The position numbers were made by a program, and so were the translations under genes. DNA of 64,000 nt. It comes from Paraspadella gotoi (Eukaryota > Chaetognatha). The notes under the pieces are model-generated. The model was not told the origin of the DNA, did no database searches, and worked only from the letters and a program-made list of their open reading frames with translations. Below, piece by piece: positions 35,219-46,745 of this stretch (its first letter is position 1; every line of letters starts with the position of its first letter). The DNA is taken from contig CM119263.1 in NCBI GenBank assembly GCA_051294375.1, positions 4,339,947 to 4,403,946 on the forward strand, written 5' to 3'.

Positions 35219-36688
35219 TAGAGAGAAAGAAAAAAAAGCAAGAAAGTACGCTAAGGCGGAATTCTTCAGGCAAGTTCAGTCGCTAAAACCGGCTCTCATG
35301 AATATTTATATATTTTCATGAGTTGCGAATCATTTTTAATTCAATGGCGTCGAATGTGAGAGGAAGACTTTGGAAATTCGAACGAAGTGAGAGTGAGAGA
35401 GCGCGGATGAGTTAGGGTAAGAGAGCGGAATGAGAGAGCCCGTGCGCGCTAAATCTTTGTGGAGGAGGATAGATCTTGCGGCGAGAGGAACATAGAGAGA
35501 AGATATAGCGAGGTAAAAATTAAGGGCAACAAAGATGATAAAAGAGGCGGGGAAGAAACTCTATTTGGATAAAAAAAAAAGGAGAAGGCATGAGTGCGAC
35601 AAAAACGTATCAGCGAGACGATGGGGAAGACGCGCGATAAGATCGAGAGAGAGAAGCCGAGAGAGCGAGAGGAGGAGAAGAGAGCCGAGAGAGGAGAGAG
35701 GAAGAGGAGAGAGAGAGAGAGGAGCAGGTGAAGAGAATAGAGAGAGGAGAAGAGAGATGTGTTTCGGCGAAGGATTTTTCCTAAGGCGGTTCGGCATGTG
35801 TCTGGCCGGTTGGTGTCGTCTGATTTAGTCAAAACGGCGCCTTGAATTAAAGGAAATGTCGCTGAATTTAATAAAAAAGGCGCCTGATTGATTATTATCA
35901 GGCTTCAATTGACTGAAATTAAACTGTTGAAGGACAACGAGACGAGAGAAAGAGAAAAACTATCCTGTTTGAGTGATGGAATAGAGAAAAGACTGCCGAA
36001 GCTCATACGCAGGCATTCGCCAGTTGCGCTCACGTTGAACCAGGAAGAACAAAAGAACAAAAGATAGAGAACCAGAAATACGACGCAAGAAGGCGCTGGA
36101 GTCTCTCGTATGCTTTGGTTTTGTTCTTTTGACAGGCGAAGCATACACCTTTCGCCTGTTTTGATTGAGGAGAGAGAGAAGAAGAGAAGAGAGAGAGAGA
36201 GAAAGAGAGTAGTAGAGATGAAAGAGATGATGGAGAGGAGAGAGAGTCCCCTAAACCTGGATCAGATGGGTGCTCTCAGGTTCCGATAAGTGAGGTTTTT
36301 GGCCAGGCGGAGGGCGTGGTTCCTGATAACAGTTTTTTAAATCTAGCATCATAGGTCATAGCCAATGAAATTTAAATGCTAATGTATGACAGCGTTAAAA
36401 TATCTATCATGACATTAAAATAAATTAGGTTATAAACATCAACGCCTCGGGCATTTAACTCACACTTGGCCTTGGCTTCGTCCCCTGTCCTCTTCGTCTC
36501 TCCCTGTTCATATTTTGCTTACCCCAATCAACAAACCCTTACAACCGTTTATCGGGTTCAACGGCTGCCTTTTTTTTAAAATTATTTTTTTATTTAAAAT
36601 TTTTAATATTTTAAAATTTTTTTTTAGCTAAGCGGAGCGCGCGTCCGGTTTTAAAATTTGAATTTAATAAGGTTCGTCATTTCCGCAG
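34741..36688. other. D1 segment with GA tracts and a hairpin, no gene seen
   Basis: AT-rich to 35,140, GA tract 35,150-35,226, a second GA-rich stretch 35,640-35,755, repeats of GGCGCCTGATT-like sequence at 35,833-35,905, a hairpin at 36,132-36,159 and GA-rich sequence 36,165-36,246. Matching D2 sequence is 44,706-46,430, where three gaps replace GA-rich or unresolved parts. Confidence 0.65.
36132..36159 (+). repeat. Hairpin followed by T run, D1
   Basis: ACAGGCGAA, a 10-base loop, TTCGCCTGT, then TTTG. In D2 the stem is kept (45,931-45,956) despite changes in the loop. Confidence 0.6.
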
Positions 36689-36957
36689 ATTTGGGAGAGG
36701 GAAGGGGAGGGAAGGAAGAGAGGAGGGAGGAGAGAGGAGTGGAAGAGAAGGAAGAGGAGGAGAGGAGAGGGGAGGAAGGTGAGGCGAGCGAAGTAGGAGG
36801 GGGTAGAGGAGAGGAGGGAGTGGAAGCAGGAAGAGGAGGGAGACAAGGAGGAGAGGGAGAAGGGAGGGAGGAGAGGAGGGGGAGAGGAGAGAGGGAGTGG
36901 ATAGCAGGAAGGAGGAGGAGAGGAGGAGGGGGAGGGAAGGAGGATGAGGGAGAATAA
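36689..36957. repeat. GGA-rich purine tract, D1
   Basis: About 270 bp of almost only purines, built from GAGG, GGAGA and GGAAG. Counterparts at 46,433-46,745 and 52,826-52,885. Confidence 0.92.
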
Positions 36958-37479
36958 TAGTTAATGAGACGATGAGTTAATGAGGACGATGAAGTTTGGA
37001 ACGGGAAAGTATGAATTCCAGAATGTGTAAATGAGAAGAATGAGTAAATAAAATTATATGTAAATGAGATATTGTAAATATTAGGTTTGGTAATGAAAGG
37101 ATGTATAAAATAAGAAAGATATGTAATTAAAGGATCTATACTATACGATAGGAGTAGTGTAAATTAAAAGGAGTAATGAGAGGGAAGGGTGCCTGGAGCT
37201 AAGCGGTTACATTAGAGCCGGAGCGAGAGCGGCGACGAAGATTATTTATTCCTGCGGGTTTATAAGTAAGATATGAAATAATAATAAATAAAAAAATTAT
37301 CGCTGCGCTCGTGGCAAAAGGGAAATAAATCTCCAACGCGGCGAAGGGGGAGGTTGAGAGAGATCACAAGTCCGATTAGAGAGTCGTATGTGCGAGGTGA
37401 GCGTAGCTGAGCGCTGGGATCGTGCGAAAGCCAGGAAATAGCGAGACGAAGAACGAGTCTCAACGACGACTACCCATAA
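36958..37479. other. D1 segment with repeated GTAAAT motifs, no gene seen
   Basis: Short words such as GTAAATGAGA recur between 36,960 and 37,180, then GCGAGAGCGGCGACGA at about 37,220. Matches 46,746-47,215 and 52,886-53,330. Confidence 0.65.
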
Positions 37480-38020
37480 AAGCAAATGGCGAAAGAGGTC
37501 AATGGCGGAATGGCGCTAAGAGACGAATGGCGAAGGAGGGATACGCCTGGCGAATGGCGGTATGAAAGAAGCGCAATGCGCGAAAGAGCAACTGACGAAT
37601 TCCCTGCTGAGAAAAGCGCAGTGGCACAAGGAGCGGCAACGCGCCCGGTCCGAGCGGCGAATGCGTGAAAGCCAGTGGCGCAAGAGTCCAGCCACAGCGA
37701 TACCAGGACATAAAGGCCAATGGCAAAAGGCAACAAAGCAAACGGGTGAGAGCCAAGGCGAAGAGGCGATGACGACAACTACTAAGCCAGGGCGAATGGT
37801 GTAAAGCCAGTGGCGAAGAGTCAACGGATGAGGCGAATGGCAATAAAGCAATGGCAAGGAGCGCAATGGAAAACGCTTGAATGCAATGGGAAAGAGGCGC
37901 AATGGCAAATGGGGAACAGCCTAAAGCCAATGGCGCAAGAGACAACAGTGAAGTGAACTAATGCTAATGGCAAGAGGAAATGGCGAATGGCTTATGCCGA
38001 TGGCGAAAAGGTACCCAAAC
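37480..38020 (+). repeat. 35-bp minisatellite, D1 (noisy)
   Basis: Copies of a unit that begins GCCAATGGCGAAGAGGC and ends GGCGTAAA, blurred by indels. The same array is much cleaner at 53,330-53,895. Confidence 0.85.
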
Positions 38021-38239
38021 GGCCAAAGGACGAAAACATGCCAATCACAAGCGAAGAAGCGAGCTGGCAACACGAAGAACGCGGGACGCGTTTTGGCGCG
38101 AACCTGTCAGCGCTCCGTAATTTAAAAAACAAGAAAATAAAAAAATAAATAAAGATTAAAAGCTGGACATAAAGCTTATCGAAGTTAATGAATTTATACC
38201 GCCATAGCAGGGGGACTGGCTTCCGGTGAACAGATAAAA

Positions 38240-38760
38240 TCACCACCGGGGTGAAGAGGTTCCTCTCACTCTCTCGGTCCGGCGCTCGGGTCAGTCTCCT
38301 CTCGTCATCCTGTCTCTTGGTTCTCTCCTATCTTGTCGCTTTTTGGTGGTGCGGTCTGGTGGTTCTGCGTCGGGCTCTGTAACCTCGACGTGCTGGTTCG
38401 GAGGCGGTCGGCACTCGTGCTGTAGGATATGTACCAGGGCGGAATGTCGTGATGGGCAGCCGCTTCGGGTGACTGCGCTATGGGCGAGATCTCCGGCATG
38501 AGCATCGGCACGTCTTACGTTAGAGCGGCTACATGCATGTCGCCTGATAGGCTCAGTGCGTGTGTGGTGGGAGTGTGGTGAAAGCGTGTTTAAGGATGTC
38601 GGGTTGGGTGCGATCGTTGTGCGGAGGGCCTGTTTCTTCGGGCTATCTCTGACTGGCCGGGCTAGCGGTCGATCGGCAGCGTTCGTATTGGCGTCTCGTA
38701 CTCAAGAGCTGTATGGTAAGTGGTCCCAGATTCCCCGTGCCCCCTTTTTCCGTCTCTCAT
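38240..38760. other. GC-rich D1-specific segment
   Basis: About 450-500 bp with no counterpart in D2 or D3, which have a CT tract here. It is not simple repeat and is richer in GC than its surroundings. The minus strand is open from 38,511 to 38,305 (68 codons, includes HHDIPPWYISYS), with no family I recognise. It may be an insertion, a chimaeric read or misjoined sequence. Confidence 0.45.
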
Positions 38761-39360
38761 GCTCGCGATACACGTGTCGCGCTTCTCACCTCGCCAAGGG
38801 ACAGACCACCCATAACTCTTGCTAGCCGTCCCGCGTCGTCGTGGGTCGGTGTCGTTGTGTCCCCTCTGTCCCAGCCGGTCTCTCTCTCCTCTCGATGAGA
38901 CGGCTGTCCGACTCTGCTCTATCTGACGTCTTTCGGTCCTCGTCTCGGGAGTCGCGGTCTCTTCTTCGTCTATCGGTCCGTCGCTCTATCTGCTCCATCG
39001 GTCTCTTCTCGGTTCTACGCGTTTCGCGCCTACCTCTCAAATCCTTTATCGAATCTCCACTCCCATTTTCGAGTAGGGTCGCGCTCGCCTCATGTTATAT
39101 TTTCATAATGCTCTCTCTCTCCCCGTCTCTCTCTATCCTCTCTCAGCTCGTGCGTCCGCTCTACTCTTCTCCTCATTCTCTCTCTCATTTGCCTCTCGAT
39201 CTTCTAATCTCTCTCTCTCTCGATGACTCTGTTCCCTCTGTGATCAGCGAAAACCAATCCTCACAAACAGCGCTCCTCCCTTTGCAGTTTCGCGAGTCGT
39301 GTAAAAAAAGTGCAACACACCATCAGGATAGACGGAACGACCGAAATAGTTTTTGCCGGA
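38761..39360. other. D1 CT-rich stretch, degraded
   Basis: Corresponds to the CT tracts at 48,060-48,330 and 54,155-54,390, but with many non-CT bases. GTGATCAGCGAAAACCAATC near 39,240 is shared by all three copies and marks the end. A frame open for 214 codons from 38,841 is a Ser/Leu/Arg-rich repeat translation, not a gene. Confidence 0.6.
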
Positions 39361-39363
39361 AAG

Positions 39364-39430
39364 AGCGGCGGCGGCGGCGGCGGCGGCGGCGAGCGGCCGT
39401 CGGCGGCGGCGCGGCGGCGGGCGAAGCGGC
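39364..39430. repeat. CGG trinucleotide run, D1
   Basis: About nine uninterrupted CGG units, then more broken ones. Counterparts at 48,452-48,505 and 54,528-54,556; lengths differ. Confidence 0.92.
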
Positions 39431-41094
39431 AGTCCTACCTAGAAAGCTTCAGCGTGTTGAAATGTTGCCTTTAGTTTGTTTATGAATGATTTGTTATGAA
39501 TAAAAAAAGAATAGACAGGCAAGGAAAGTAAAAATGTCGCGGTCAAAAAAAAATGATAAATATTAAAAAGAATTTTTAAATAATTAGGTAAAAATGTAAA
39601 GATTTGTAAAATTGTATAAGAGACGAGAATAATAGGCAACAAAAATATTGTAATGGGGAATGTAGATATGATAAAAGAAAATGATTACAAATTATAATTG
39701 TGGCCAGATGGAAAAATGAATGGAACGGTAATGAAAAATGAGCCAAGATGGACATCATGAGGAGTGATATTTGACTCATGAGATTCTTTTCCCGGCTTTC
39801 CTCAAGCAGGAAGATTTTCACCATTTCGTCTTGCCGATTAAGACCTAATTTGGATCTGCTTCTTGGCCATTTGAAGCATTTTAGCCATCCGCTGCGACTT
39901 TGCGCTTTCGGCACATTAGCCATCTTTCCATAGCTGCTTACAGCAATACGGCAACTGACCTTTGTCTCTTTTGTCCTACTTTTCCGTTTAGCTGTTATAA
40001 TCACGTCCGCAGGTGAAGCGCGAGGCTGCTTTGTGGACAATTCCAACGTAATCGTCGCGTGGTTTTCCAACACCCGCGGTCACTGACGAGGACCTCACAC
40101 GGCGGGGCCTGAATCTGATTAAATAATCGACGAATTTTTTCACGTAGCCATAAATTTCTTTCACGTTTTTGTTTTTTATTTCCAGAAACAAGAACAGAAA
40201 CATGGATGGAAAATACTTATTCGGCGGTTTTCGTTCAGCAGTTTTTTGATTTGTTTGACGGAGATGATTCGTTGTGACGGAGCTGAGTGCTGGGAAAGTC
40301 GGAGCAAGGAGTCGGACAAAACAGCACCAGGGTTCGTACACACACCAGAGCGCGCGGCGCAGGGAGTGCGGCAAATGTGGGCCTATGCTCCGGTCCAAAC
40401 AGCGATCTTTGAGCTTTTTTCTATCACGGCGCGTAGGGCGATCTTGTGGGTCTTGAAACAAACTGTGGTTTAAACGATTTCTCTGATGTGTGGGGGCAAA
40501 GGGTGGTGGGGTTGTGGTTAAAATTATTTTGTGGGCTTTAGACGACGTTACAGGTTCTTCAGGGTTTAGTTGAAAAAGGTTGGACCATTCACCGTGAATT
40601 TATTTGAATGTGATCAGGAAGAGTTAAAAAGTTTAATGTCGTTGAAAAACTTTCTTCTTAGGGTGAATCCATGAAAGTGGTGAGACCGTGCTAAAGGTGG
40701 ATTGGTCATGAATGAGGGAGGCGCTTGGTTTTCTATAGTGTTGTCTAACTTTGAAAAGGGTCAATTCTCCCACTCGGGGGTCGGGCGCGAGGGCCGTGGC
40801 TGGAGGGGGTGTAACAACGGGGGGTTAGATTTTTTGGGGAAAATAAAAGGAGGCAAAATCGAGGTCGGAAGACAAAGGTCCTTTGGTGTCAGTTTAAAAT
40901 TGCAAAGCGGGCAAGAGGTGGTGAGGGGTTGGAGCGGAGGAAGGGGTAGGGAGGAAAGGAGTAACATAATAAGGGAAAAAGATGGTGATTGTGGGGATTA
41001 GAATAGCTAACTAATGAGCAAAATATTAATGAATATTAAGTGTGATGACTTTAAATTAATGCCCTATAAGGAGACAGGAAAAGAAGGATATGAG
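39431..41094. other. D1 non-repetitive segment, no gene proven
   Basis: Matches 48,506-49,860 and 54,557-55,860. It holds AT-rich sequence, short ATGGCTAATGGCGAAAGGC-like words on the minus strand (39,850-39,930), and a T-rich run ending in CAG before 40,185. Frames that are open in one copy are broken in the others. Confidence 0.55.
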
Positions 41095-41212
41095 AAAGAA
41101 TTAAAAGGAGGGAGGGAGACGAGAGAGAGAGGAGAGAGGAGATGATGTAGATGAATGAGAGAGAGAGAGATGAGAGAGAGAGAAGAGGAGAGAGAGAGGA
41201 AAGAAAGAGAGG
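41095..41212. repeat. GA-rich tract, D1
   Basis: Interrupted GA dinucleotides; cleaner and longer at 55,866-55,970. Confidence 0.9.
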
Positions 41213-42660
41213 ACGCAGTACCAAAGTACACCCATCGATAAGGCATACCATTTGACCGAGTTCACTCCGAGATGCTTCCGTACTTTTATGTTGTATCTGT
41301 GTCAAGTTTTGAGTAACGATAATAAGAATTATAAACGGGTTAGAATAAAAAAACGGGGGGCTGCCGGGGGTGGATAATCCCGATCAGAAGAAAGCAGGGT
41401 GAGGTTAGGGCAAGCCCACGCATACCCAGTACGTAGCTCCCGGGCGAGATGGTAGGATGAACAGAAAGCAGGTCGATCAGATCAGGAGTCGTACGCGCCA
41501 TGAAGATAGCAATACGTAGATAAAAAAGAAAGGAGATAAAAAAAAGAGAAGGAGGAACAGGGAGGAAAAACCAAAGAAAGTAGAAAAAATAAGACAAGGA
41601 GAGGGAGAAGAAGAAAAGGAAGGATAAAGAGATAAGAGAAGCGAAGATGCCGGTTTAAGGTGCTTTGAATTACATGGATTTCCCCTTTTTTCGAAAATTT
41701 TTTTTCTTTCTCTCTCTTTCTTTTCTTTTTTTTGATTTCTTACTTTCTTTTTTTTTCCCTTCTCGTAGGGTTTGTTAGTTAGTTTTTCGGTAGACCAAAA
41801 CAAATTAAATAAATTATCCCTTTTAATTTTTTTTTTTCGTCTCTTTATCGGGGTGATCAAGGAGAAGTAGAATTTAAGGGGTCGACGCTTAAGTCGACAA
41901 AGTGATTGATTAATATTACTCGAGTTGCGATTTATTTCATAAAAAAAAAATAATTTGAGTGGCCTTTAATCCTTTAAAATCGATCGTTTTCCCCTCGCAG
42001 CTTGTTCTTTCGATCACTAGATTTTTTATCCTCCCAAAGTTCGCGAACGATCACAAACGACGATAACGATAACATGTTTTGTTTTAAATTTATTTTATTT
42101 AATTAAAAAAATTTTTTTTTTCCCCATTCCTCTTTATATCTTTTTTTAATTTATTTTTATTGTTTTTTTTTTATGTTTCAAACGAATGCCCATTTCTTTT
42201 TATTTAATGTTCTTTTCATTTTATAATTTTCTTATTTTTTTAATTCCTTTCCTTAATATGTCGCTAAATCCTTTCATTTCAATTCGCTATTTATTCCGTT
42301 TTTAATGCCAAAAGCTTTTTCTTTTCTGTTGTGTTCTTTTAATTTATGCTTTATCCTTTTTATCTATTTCAATTTTATTGTCTTTCACCATGTCTTTCCG
42401 TTTTTTTAATTCTTTGTTTTTTTTCCTCTTTTTTTTCTCTCTATTCCCATTATATTTTGCTTCCTTTTCCCCCCTTATCAAATTTCATCCATCTCAAAGT
42501 TCCCCCGTCTTTTCATATTTTAATTTGTTTTTGTGAGTTGGTTCCAATTTTTATCGTCTTCTGAACTCGAATTTTTCATACTTTTATTTTTCTTTTCTTT
42601 TTTTCTGTATTTTCTTTTCTTTTCTTTTTCTTTTCTTAATCTTTTCTCCTTTTCCTCTCA
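41213..42660. other. D1 segment ending in T-rich sequence
   Basis: 41,500-41,640 is purine-rich; 41,690-42,660 is T-rich with TTTTC units at 42,585-42,650. Matches 50,000-50,930 and 56,000-56,930. No gene. Confidence 0.65.
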
Positions 42661-42945
42661 TTCTTGAGGATTCAAAGGGTTAAAGAGGCGGCTCAATATT
42701 ACGGCGACGATGATGGCTATGACCCGAAAGTGCGATGGTTGGAAAAGACGTAAGCAAGAGAAGTAAGCCAAAGAAGTAAGCAGCAGATTCACCACCAGCA
42801 AAAAAAGAAGCAGCAGACCTCTTTCGTACTCTCTCCGATTAAACATACCTCACAGCCAGTCCGGGCGGCCGCGAACAGCCTTACTACTTCGCCACATTAC
42901 AAATCGGGAGGTCACGGTGACCACGCTACTTATTCATACCCAACG
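42661..42945. other. Last part of D1 before the gap
   Basis: Contains AAGAAGTAAGC repeats (about 42,740-42,785) and a short GC-rich part. Matches 50,931-51,170 and 56,925-57,165. No gene. Confidence 0.6.
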
Positions 42946-42970
42946 NNNNNNNNNNNNNNNNNNNNNNNNN
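42946..42970. other. Assembly gap, 25 N
   Basis: Joins D1 to D2. Confidence 0.99.
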
Positions 42971-43019
42971 TTTCTCTTCCATTATCCCGGAATATAACAT
43001 TAATCTTAAAATTGTACCC

Positions 43020-43215
43020 TATTTTTTTAAACTGTTATCCTTAACCCTAATCCTGAACCCTAACCCTAAACTTTTATCCCCAATTTCTTACCTTAACCCC
43101 TAATCTTAAACCCAAAACCCGAACCGTAATCTCTAACCCTAATCACTAATCTCATCCCTAACCTTAAGCAATAACCCAATCTTTAACCCAAATCCCTAAC
43201 TTAATCTTTAATTAA
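43020..43215. repeat. Degenerate CCCTAA-like tract, D2
   Basis: The densest of the three such tracts, with CCTGAACCCTAACCCTAAAC near 43,050. Spacing is irregular. Confidence 0.65.
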
Positions 43216-44051
43216 AAAATATTAATATAATTCCGAGGTTAATACGATGAAATTGGGGCGTTCGTGTGAAATAAAATACTGCAATAACGAAATGAACGTA
43301 TTCAACTGGATGTTTTCAACGATTTCGGAAAATGAAGACAATGAGTTTGTTGATGTAGAAAAGCCGATTGATATTTGATGTAGAATGGTTGATGTAGAAA
43401 AGCTTTCGCGACAAAACACGACGAATTTTGATATTCATCGACCAAAAATTTCGTTTCAAATTTCCTGTCTCCATTTTGTTTTTTGGTTTTTTCTTTTGTT
43501 AAATTTATGTTTTTAAAAATTTTTGGGTTAATAATTTTATTTTTCTACTTTTTTTTAGGAATTTGATAATTTTTTTTTTCTTTCCTTCTTTTTTGTTTGT
43601 TTTTTGTTTTTTAGGCTCAGACATGAATGGGCGATTTACTTTAATGGCAACAAAAAAAAGTCTGTCGTCGCCATCGGAGGTCGAGGTGACCTTAAAAATT
43701 ATAATTGTTTTATTACTAGATTAGCTTAATATCTATCCAGTCCCCCCCCGACAGTCCATCCGTCAGAACGTCAGCCAGTCCGTCAATACGTCCATCAGAA
43801 GATGATTCGACTGAGTGAAATGTTCCAAAAACTTCCTTTAAAATAATATTAGACTCCTTTTACAAACTAGTAAACATAGAAAAAGGAAATTGTATTGTAT
43901 ATTTTTGAGTTTCGGAAGTTAAAACTTTCCTTTACTGAGCTTACAAGTTTGTAAAATAAGTATAATGCGATTTTAGTTTTTCTCTTACTTTGACATCAAG
44001 AAATCCCATGTATGTACAAGATTCAATGTGTTTGCTATTAAAAAAAAAAAT
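43216..44051. other. D2 AT-rich segment, no gene seen
   Basis: Counterpart of 32,411-33,970 without the 667-bp insertion. Contains two copies of TTGATGTAGAA and the AGACATGAATGGGCGATTTAC word at about 43,619-43,639. Confidence 0.6.
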
Positions 44052-44230
44052 NNNNNNNNNNNNNNNNNNNNNNNNNNNNNNNNNNNNNNNNNNNNNNNNN
44101 NNNNNNNNNNNNNNNNNNNNNNNNNNNNNNNNNNNNNNNNNNNNNNNNNNNNNNNNNNNNNNNNNNNNNNNNNNNNNNNNNNNNNNNNNNNNNNNNNNNN
44201 NNNNNNNNNNNNNNNNNNNNNNNNNNNNNN
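44052..44230. other. Assembly gap, 179 N
   Basis: Lies where D1 has its CT tract (34,000-34,200). Confidence 0.99.
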
Positions 44231-44469
44231 GCCTCCGCCGCCGCCTTCGCTGTTGTGTATTCCTCTTATCAAAGTGGGTCAACCGCGCCGTCCCGGACCC
44301 AAAGCGGCGCGGTTCTTCCCCCCATGGCGGCGCCGCCTCGTTTCCGTCAGAGTTTTTCTCGCCCTGAATGGAAACGCGAGAGAGAGGACAAACAAGTTTG
44401 GCTGGAGCCACGCCCACTTCCGGTGAATGTCGCGTGGGACAAGGTCAATCGGGGATGGAATCCGTGAAG

Positions 44470-44705
44470 AGGAATGCCGGAGGAGGGTCACTCTTTGGGC
44501 GGGAGGGGGTTGTAACATTTTGTGACACGAAGTGAAACTGTCGAGAGTTCACTCTTTAAGCGGGTCGTGTTGCCATTTTTTGTGACGCAATCTGAATGGG
44601 TTGAGAGTTAACTCTTTAACCAGGGGGAAAGGTTTGCAACGTTTCGTAACACAATGTGAAAGTGTTGAGAGTTCACTCTTTAAGCGGGGGTGTTGTCAGA
44701 CAAAT
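44470..44705 (+). repeat. 60-65 bp tandem repeat, D2
   Basis: Units start TTTGTGACAC/TTTGTGACGC/TTTCGTAACAC at 44,519, 44,579 and 44,642 and carry TTCACTCTTTAAGCGGG; a partial unit precedes them. Confidence 0.88.
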
Positions 44706-45078
44706 TGAATCTGTTTTACCTTAAAGCGAATCTCTCTCTCTCTCTCTTTCTGGTTTTCTTATACATGTCACAAAAGGCCGTTGCAATATAGGATGGCGGG
44801 ATGGTTGCTCAATTCGACTTTCTGCATCCAATAAGAGTCAGGAACCAGAAGTTATTAGCAATCTGACATTGGCCATTATTCTTATATTTACTCGGTTTTA
44901 TATAACGATAAACAAACCAAAAAAACAAACAAACAATCATACTTTGCAACATTTAAACAAACGCCCTTAAATTATTCTTCTCTTCTCTTTCACTTCCTTT
45001 ATCTTTTCACTTAATATATTCGTCTCATATTCTTATTTTTCTCCCTCAAGACATTTTTCGAAATAAAATTTGAAATAA

Positions 45079-45247
45079 NNNNNNNNNNNNNNNNNNNNNN
45101 NNNNNNNNNNNNNNNNNNNNNNNNNNNNNNNNNNNNNNNNNNNNNNNNNNNNNNNNNNNNNNNNNNNNNNNNNNNNNNNNNNNNNNNNNNNNNNNNNNNN
45201 NNNNNNNNNNNNNNNNNNNNNNNNNNNNNNNNNNNNNNNNNNNNNNN
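45079..45247. other. Assembly gap, 169 N
   Basis: Replaces the GA tract found at 35,150-35,226 in D1. Confidence 0.99.
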
Positions 45248-46430
45248 GAAAGAAAAAGCAGAAGTACGCTAAGGGCGAATTCTACAAGTCTTCAGTCTAA
45301 AACCGGCTCTCCATGAATATTATATATTTTTCATGAGTTGGCGAATCATTTTTTATTCATGGCGTCGAATGTGAGAGGAAGACTTTGGAAATTCGAACGA
45401 GTGAGAGTGAGAGAGCGCGAGTGAGTTATAGAGAGCGAAATAGAGAGCGTGCGCGCTAAACTTTTGGAGGACGAAAGATTGCGCGAGAGACATAGAGAGA
45501 GATAGCGAGGTAAAAATTAAGCAAAATGAAAAAGAGGCGGGNNNNNNNNNNNNNNNNNNNNNNNNNAGAGAGAGAGAGAATTCGGCAGGATTTTCTCAAG
45601 GTCGGCATGTGTCGGCGTGTGTCGTCTGATTTAGCAAAACGGCGCCTGATTAAAGGAAATGTCGCCTGATTTAATAAAAAAGGCGCCTGATTGATTATTA
45701 TCAGGCTTCATTGACTGAAATTAAGCTGTTTGAAGGACAACGAGACTGAGAGAAAGAAAAACACCTGTTTGAGTGAATGGAATAGAGAAAAGACTGCCGA
45801 AGCTCATCGCCAGGCATCGCCAGTTGCGCTCACGTTGAACAGGAAGAACAAAAGAACAAAAGAATAAGAGAACCAGAAATAGACGCAAAAGGCGCTGGAG
45901 TCTCTCGTATGCTTTGGTTTGTTCTTTTTGACAGGCGAAGCACACCTGTCGCCTGTTTTNNNNNNNNNNNNNNNNNNNNNNNNNNNNNNNNNNNNNNNNN
46001 NNNNNNNNNNNNNNNNNNNNNNNNNNNNNNNNNNNNNNNNNNNNNNNNNNNNNNNNNNNNNNNNNNNNNNNNNNNNNNNNNNNNNNNNNNNNNATTTAAA
46101 TTTTCATTGGCTATGCTAATGCTAGATTTTAAAAGCTAATGTATACAGCGTTAAAATAATCTATCATGACCATTAAAATTAAAATTAGTTATAAACATCA
46201 ACGCCCTCCGCTCATTTAACCCTCAACTTGCCGGCTTCGTCCCTTCCTCTTCTCTCTCCCTGTCATATTTTGCTTCCAATCAAAACCTTAAAACCGTTTA
46301 TCGTTCAACGCCTTTTTTTTATTATTTTTTTAAAATTTTTAATATTTAATAATGTTTTTTAGCTAAGCGGAGCGCGCGTCCCCGGGTTTTAAATTTGAAT
46401 TTAATAAGGTTCGTCATTTCCCGCAGATTT
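45248..46430. other. D2 segment with hairpin and two gaps, no gene seen
   Basis: N runs at 45,542-45,566 (25) and 45,960-46,093 (134). 45,643-45,710 repeats GGCGCCTGATT at a spacing of about 20 bp. A hairpin (ACAGGCGA / TCGCCTGT) lies at 45,931-45,956 just before the second gap. Confidence 0.65.
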
Positions 46431-46432
46431 GG

Positions 46433-46745
46433 GAGAGGAAGGGAGGGAGGAAGAGGAGGAGAAGGGGGAGTGAGAGGGAGTGAAGAAGGAAGAGAGAGGG
46501 AGGGAAGCGGAGGAAGGAGTGGAGGAAGGAAGGGGAGGGGACGAGAGGGGAGTGGAAGAAGGAAAGAGGAGGGAGTAGGATGGAGGGGAGGAAGGGAGGG
46601 AGGAAGAGGAGGGGGAGAGGAGCAGAGGGAGTGGAAGAAGCAAGAGGATGGATGAGAGGAGGGAGAGAGGAGGAAGAGGAGGGAGAGAAGAGAGAGAGTG
46701 GAAGAAGGAAGAGGAGGAGAGGAGGAGGGGAGGAAGGAGGATGAG
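46433..46745. repeat. GGA-rich purine tract, D2
   Basis: Over 300 bp of purines with GAGG and GGAAG units and rare GTGG interruptions. Confidence 0.92.

Larger units (their letters stand above)
32151..42945 (+). repeat. Large repeat unit D, copy D1
   Basis: First copy of a second large unit. It is collinear with D2 from 32,151 (42,971 in D2) to the gap at 42,946 (about 51,170 in D2), and its 3' part is collinear with D3. Matches are frequent but broken by one- and two-base indels nearly every 10-20 bases, some larger. D1 carries two blocks not seen in the others: 33,272-33,938 and about 38,240-38,750. Confidence 0.9.

Noticed and set aside
38841-39485. A 214-codon plus-strand frame
   Set aside because: Mostly a translation of CT-rich repeats and a CGG run, and not conserved in D2 or D3.
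40246-40473. Exon-like frame after TTTCCAG in D1, with relatives in D2 and D3
   Set aside because: Frames differ between copies and no domain or matching donor site could be defined.
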